From positions 184,760-248,759 of the forward strand of contig JAHFTQ010000002.1 of assembly GCA_023265455.1 (NCBI GenBank): a stretch of 64,000 bases of DNA, given 5' to 3'. The notes under the pieces were generated by a model, which did not search any database, was not told the DNA's origin, and saw nothing but the letters and a program-made list of their open reading frames with translations. Both the position numbers and the translations under genes were made by a program. Positions 60,001-64,000 of the stretch are shown piece by piece (the stretch's first letter is position 1; each line of letters opens with the position of its first letter). The stretch is from Parachlamydiales bacterium (lineage in GTDB: Bacteria; Chlamydiota; Chlamydiia; Chlamydiales; Rhabdochlamydiaceae).

Positions 60001-61184
60001 AGCGAGGCTTCTTTCTCTAGGTGCTCACGCAGGGAATTTAAAAATCCGCAACCGTACATTCCATCGATAACGCGGTGGTCGAAGGTGAGAGAGACATGCA
60101 TGACCGATCTGATTCCGAAAGTGTCATCATCAAGAGCGACCACTTTCTTTTGGATGGCTCCCAACCCTAGGATTGCAACTTCAGGATAACGGATGATCGG
60201 AATCCCCATCATCACCCCTGAGACTCCAAAATTCGTCAGGGTAATGGTACCGTCTTGCACATCTGCAGGATTGAGTTTGCCCGTCCGTGCACGAGCTGAG
60301 AGATCACCAATGGCTTTTGCAAGCTCTGGTAGCATTAACGTTTGGCAGTTTTTGACAACAGGAACCAAGATCCCTTGATCGACGCTAACCGCAATTCCGA
60401 TGTTCACAAACCGTTTGACCACGATGGTATCATCTTCCAACGAAGAATTGAGGAAAGGGTATTCTCGCAACGCTTTGCTGATAGATCTTGCAACAAAACT
60501 GGTAATCGTCAGCTTGGCCCCGTGATGCGCGAGAAAAGCCTCCTTCTCTTTGTGGATCAGCTTCATGACAGAGGTCACATCAACTTCTGTGACAAGGGTT
60601 GCATGGGGAGCTTCGTAAAATGAGCGGACCATATTTTCAGCAATGGCTTTGCGCATCCCTGTCATCTTGACTCTTTCGATATCGGTCGTTGCACTTTTTG
60701 TCATGACAGGACAAGGCTTGTTGGCTACGGGAGCCCGTTTTTCAATATAGAGCTCGAGATCTCGCTTTGTCAGGCGACCTCCCGCTCCCGTAGCTGGGAT
60801 TTTCTCTAAATCTTCTAAATTGATGTGATGTTCACGAGCTAAGCGCAAAAGCGCTGGTGAGAAAAAGTTCTGCATATCGGCACTGACTGCGGCCGTTTCG
60901 ACCGGAGCGCGCACAGATTGCCGCTCAGCTGGGGGAGATTGATGCTGAAGAATCGTGGCCAGAGCGTCCCCGACCTGGAGCTCTTGCTCAGGCCCCGCTA
61001 AAATCTTCTGCAAGACACCAGAGACAGGGGAAGGAATTTCACTATTGACCTTATCAGTAGAGACTTCTAACAAAGGTTCATCAAGGTTGACTGTGTCCCC
61101 CTCTTTTTTGAACCATTGAACAACGGTTGCGCTGACAATACTTTCTCCTAACTTAGGAAGCGTGATTTGATATTCTTGTGTCAT
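59997..61184 (-). CDS. 2-oxo acid dehydrogenase E2 (dihydrolipoamide acyltransferase)
   Basis: Lipoyl DKVNSEIPSPVSG, peripheral subunit-binding domain, catalytic HVSLTFDHRVIDG. Confidence 0.92.
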   Translation of the reverse strand: MTQEYQITLPKLGESIVSATVVQWFKKEGDTVNLDEPLLEVSTDKVNSEIPSPVSGVLQKILAGPEQELQVGDALATILQHQSPPAERQSVRAPVETAAVSADMQNFFSPALLRLAREHHINLEDLEKIPATGAGGRLTKRDLELYIEKRAPVANKPCPVMTKSATTDIERVKMTGMRKAIAENMVRSFYEAPHATLVTEVDVTSVMKLIHKEKEAFLAHHGAKLTITSFVARSISKALREYPFLNSSLEDDTIVVKRFVNIGIAVSVDQGILVPVVKNCQTLMLPELAKAIGDLSARARTGKLNPADVQDGTITLTNFGVSGVMMGIPIIRYPEVAILGLGAIQKKVVALDDDTFGIRSVMHVSLTFDHRVIDGMYGCGFLNSLREHLEKEASL

Positions 61185-62176
61185 TTTTTAACTCGTGTTT
61201 TAATTTTGTTAAGCATCTCTTCCCATGCAGCGAGATTGCCGGTCAGTTCCAAATAGCTAGAAAGCGCTATAATAGGCAGTCCTGTGGCAGGGAGCTTGAC
61301 CTCGTCTTTTTCAGTACAAATCACTATATCAGCCCGCGACCTTTCAGCAAACTCCTCTAACTCTTTCGTAGAAAAAACATCGTGATCCGGCTTGAACAGC
61401 GTCGCAACAACCTCTCCTCCCGCCTCACGAACAGATTTGACAAAACGGTGAGGATTTGCAATTGCCGAGAACAGAGCAACTTTTTTTCCTTCCAGCGTCA
61501 TCTCAGTTTTCGTCTGAGCAAAAACCAACGGAGCCTCTGTCCAACATCGCAACTGCTCATCCACCTGTCCCCTCACGACAATCAGATCGGCATTTTTTAA
61601 ACGGTGGGGGGAATCTCGCAGCAATCCTCTTGGCAGAAAAAATCCTTTTCCAAAAGGGTCTTCTCCATCGACAAGCACAATTTCAAAATCCCGCTTGAGT
61701 TGCCGGTGCTGCATCCCATCATCTAGGATGACAATCTGAGCACCTGCATCCCGAGCTCTCATCGCAGACTCTACGCGGTTTTTGCCGACCCATACCTGAG
61801 CCTGGGGAAGATTTTTGGCTAGCCAATATGGCTCATCTCCGCAATCCAAAACAGGGGTTTCAGCAGTCACACGCAAACTGTTTCCGGTTTTTTCATTTAA
61901 GGAGCGGTAGCCTCTAGAGAGAATCGCGACTCGAAAATCCTGCATCAATTCCTTCGCAAGAAACTTAACAAAAGGGGTTTTGCCTGTACCTCCTGCAACG
62001 ATATTTCCAACGCTGACAACTGGCAACCCACAATCGACAGCCTTGATCCACCCCCGATCATAGGCAGCATTGCGTAAAGCCACGCCGCTTTGGTAAAGAT
62101 AGCTCAAAGCGCGGAGAAGGCTTTTGCCTCGCCGCTTCCCTTCCATCACATCCAAAATATATGTTTCAATTTCCAT
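61181..62176 (-). CDS. lpxK: tetraacyldisaccharide 4'-kinase
   Basis: VVSVGNIVAGGTGKTPFVKFLA, VAILSRGYRS, LDDGMQHRQLKRDFEIVLVD. Confidence 0.94.
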   Translation of the reverse strand: MEIETYILDVMEGKRRGKSLLRALSYLYQSGVALRNAAYDRGWIKAVDCGLPVVSVGNIVAGGTGKTPFVKFLAKELMQDFRVAILSRGYRSLNEKTGNSLRVTAETPVLDCGDEPYWLAKNLPQAQVWVGKNRVESAMRARDAGAQIVILDDGMQHRQLKRDFEIVLVDGEDPFGKGFFLPRGLLRDSPHRLKNADLIVVRGQVDEQLRCWTEAPLVFAQTKTEMTLEGKKVALFSAIANPHRFVKSVREAGGEVVATLFKPDHDVFSTKELEEFAERSRADIVICTEKDEVKLPATGLPIIALSSYLELTGNLAAWEEMLNKIKTRVKK

Positions 62177-62258
62177 GTACGGTCCCGCCATTATAAGGTA
62201 AGTTGGCTTAATTCACCAGGCGTTGCCTAAAATATTTATTATGATGATTTCGTAGAAA

Positions 62259-62828
62259 TTAGAACAATTCGTGCTCGATCATTTCGATGATGATATGGAT
62301 CGCTGTCATATGAGCCTCTTGGATCCGATCGGAGTAAGAGAACCCTTCAACGATCCATTCTAGATCCGATATCCCTTTGAGCTTGCCGCCGCTTTTTCCT
62401 AGAAAAGAGATCGTCTTCAACCCCAGGGCCTTGGCGACAGGAACAGCTTGGACAAGGTTGGAAGAGTTACCGCTGGTCGTCAGCGCCACAAAGATATCCC
62501 CTTCTTTTCCGAGAGCTTCAATGGCCCTTGAGAAAACATCGTGATAGCCGACATCGTTAGCCATACAGGTCAGGTGACCCGGATCTGAGAGAGCAATCGC
62601 AGGAAGGGCTTTTCTCTTATACCTAAAAATCCCTGTCATCTCCTCAGCAAAATGCATCGCATCGCAAAGACTTCCCCCATTTCCTGCGATGAGAAGTTTA
62701 TTGCCTTGCCGAAAACAATCGGCCATGAGACGAGCAGCATTTTGAATAAATTGTAGACCCTCGGGTGTTTTCAGACACTCGATAGCCTTAATCCCATCTT
62801 CAACGGCTTTTAAAATCTTTTTTTCCAT
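62259..62828 (-). CDS. gmhA: sedoheptulose-7-phosphate isomerase
   Basis: SIS domain LLIAGNGGSLCDAMHFAEEMTG, ALTTSGNSSNLVQAV; start ATG 62828. Confidence 0.9.
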   Translation of the reverse strand: MEKKILKAVEDGIKAIECLKTPEGLQFIQNAARLMADCFRQGNKLLIAGNGGSLCDAMHFAEEMTGIFRYKRKALPAIALSDPGHLTCMANDVGYHDVFSRAIEALGKEGDIFVALTTSGNSSNLVQAVPVAKALGLKTISFLGKSGGKLKGISDLEWIVEGFSYSDRIQEAHMTAIHIIIEMIEHELF

Positions 62829-62880
62829 AAAAAACTGTAGATTCCTAATCATAGGGCAAGCTAAATTAATATGCCATATC

Positions 62881-63900
62881 ATGAAAAAATTCAGGGTTGC
62901 AATCATCGGCGCCACAGGCGCTGTTGGCCAAGAGATGCTCCGCCTTTTGGAAGAGCGGCAATTTCCTATTCAAGAAATCCATTGCTTTGCGTCACCTAGA
63001 TCCGAAGGTAAAACAGTCCTCTTTCAAGGAAAGCCCCTCACTCTTGAAGCTCTGACAGAAAAATCTTTTCAAAGTATCGACTTTGCTCTTTTCAGCGCCG
63101 GGAAAAGCGTCTCTTCGATCTATGCTCCTATGGCTGTGGCATCAGGCTGCACCGTGATCGATAACAGTTCAGCCTTTCGCATGGACCCCAGCGTCCCTCT
63201 TGTCATCCCTGAAATCAACGTTCACACTCTGAAAAATCACCACGGCATCATCTCTTCTCCTAACTGCACCGCCTCCGTTATGCTACTCGCCGTTGCCCCC
63301 TTACACCGAAAAGTCCGCATCCGCCGCATCATGGCAACAACCTACCAAGCCGCAAGCGGTGCAGGACATCAAGCGATGGTCGAGCTACAACAAGAGACCT
63401 ATGCGACATTGGAAAACCGTCCGTTCCATCGCTCAGTCATGCCTCACCCGTATGCTTTCAATCTTTTCTTGCACAACGCTCCCATGACACCTTCTGGCTA
63501 TAACGAAGAAGAAATCAAAGTTGTCGAAGAGAGCCGCAAAATTTTGCAAGAACCCGAACTACGTATTGGTGTCACCTGCGTCCGAGTTCCCGTACTTCGA
63601 GCCCACTCAGAGGCGTTAAATGTCGAGTTCGAAGAACCCCTAACACCTGCACAGGCTAAAGAGATCTTGCAACAAGCTCCCGGTGTGATTGTCTTAGAAG
63701 ATTGGGAAAACAACCGATTTCCTATGCCAAGCGATGCTTCAGGAAAAGATGAAATCTATGTCGGAAGGATCCGGCAAGATCTCTCCAACCCTAATACTCT
63801 TGATCTTTGGGTGGTCGGCGATCAACTCTTAAAAGGAGCTGCTTTAAATGCGATCCACATCCTGGAATATTTACTTGAGTTTCCCAAATTTTTGGATTGA
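62881..63900 (+). CDS. asd: aspartate-semialdehyde dehydrogenase
   Basis: AIIGATGAVGQEMLRLLEERQFP, SSPNCTASVMLLAVAPL, TYQAASGAGHQAM. Last codons and stop lie in the foldback element. Confidence 0.95.
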   Translation: MKKFRVAIIGATGAVGQEMLRLLEERQFPIQEIHCFASPRSEGKTVLFQGKPLTLEALTEKSFQSIDFALFSAGKSVSSIYAPMAVASGCTVIDNSSAFRMDPSVPLVIPEINVHTLKNHHGIISSPNCTASVMLLAVAPLHRKVRIRRIMATTYQAASGAGHQAMVELQQETYATLENRPFHRSVMPHPYAFNLFLHNAPMTPSGYNEEEIKVVEESRKILQEPELRIGVTCVRVPVLRAHSEALNVEFEEPLTPAQAKEILQQAPGVIVLEDWENNRFPMPSDASGKDEIYVGRIRQDLSNPNTLDLWVVGDQLLKGAALNAIHILEYLLEFPKFLD

Positions 63901-64000
63901 CATCTCCTGTTCTCTATGGCGACCGCTGTGTTGCGGGCACTCGGAAATTGCCACTTGGCTATATCCGTCGTGCCCGCGCCTTGCGGTCGCCTATAGAGAA
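63872..64000. mobile_element. TA-flanked foldback element, type A, copy 2 (truncated by window end)
   Basis: tacttgagtttcccaaatttttggattgacatctcctgttctctatggcgaccgctgtg... is the reverse-complement orientation of the 21239-21404 element. Confidence 0.85.

Overview
The window looks like a chromosomal segment from a Simkania/Parachlamydiales-type member of the Chlamydiae. This is inferred from a HctA-like histone, KpsF, LpxK and GmhA, an rRNA operon with a group I intron carrying a LAGLIDADG ORF, and TCA genes that Chlamydiaceae lack. No database search was run. Conserved genes include pheT, SNF2 helicase, trhO, rpsD, acnA, murJ, nfo, asnS, mfd, efp-epmA, nadE, htpG, yajC, rlmD, hctA, nhaD, kdsD, icd, an E2 acyltransferase, lpxK, gmhA and asd. 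Between them lie many host-interaction candidates: a PARG-like macrodomain protein, an OTU-like protease, a trypsin-like protease, a vWA protein, LRR, coiled-coil and transmembrane-hairpin proteins. The strongest unexplained signals are: (1) a set of about 161-166 bp TA-flanked foldback (MITE-like) elements abutting start or stop codons, one inserted inside another with a TA duplication, and with a conserved arm asymmetry; (2) a second, ORF-less 401-nt group I-like insertion in the 23S gene besides the 675-nt HEG-containing intron; (3) a PARG/MavL-like domain and an OTU-like domain in the same region. All functional calls come from reading motifs by eye.
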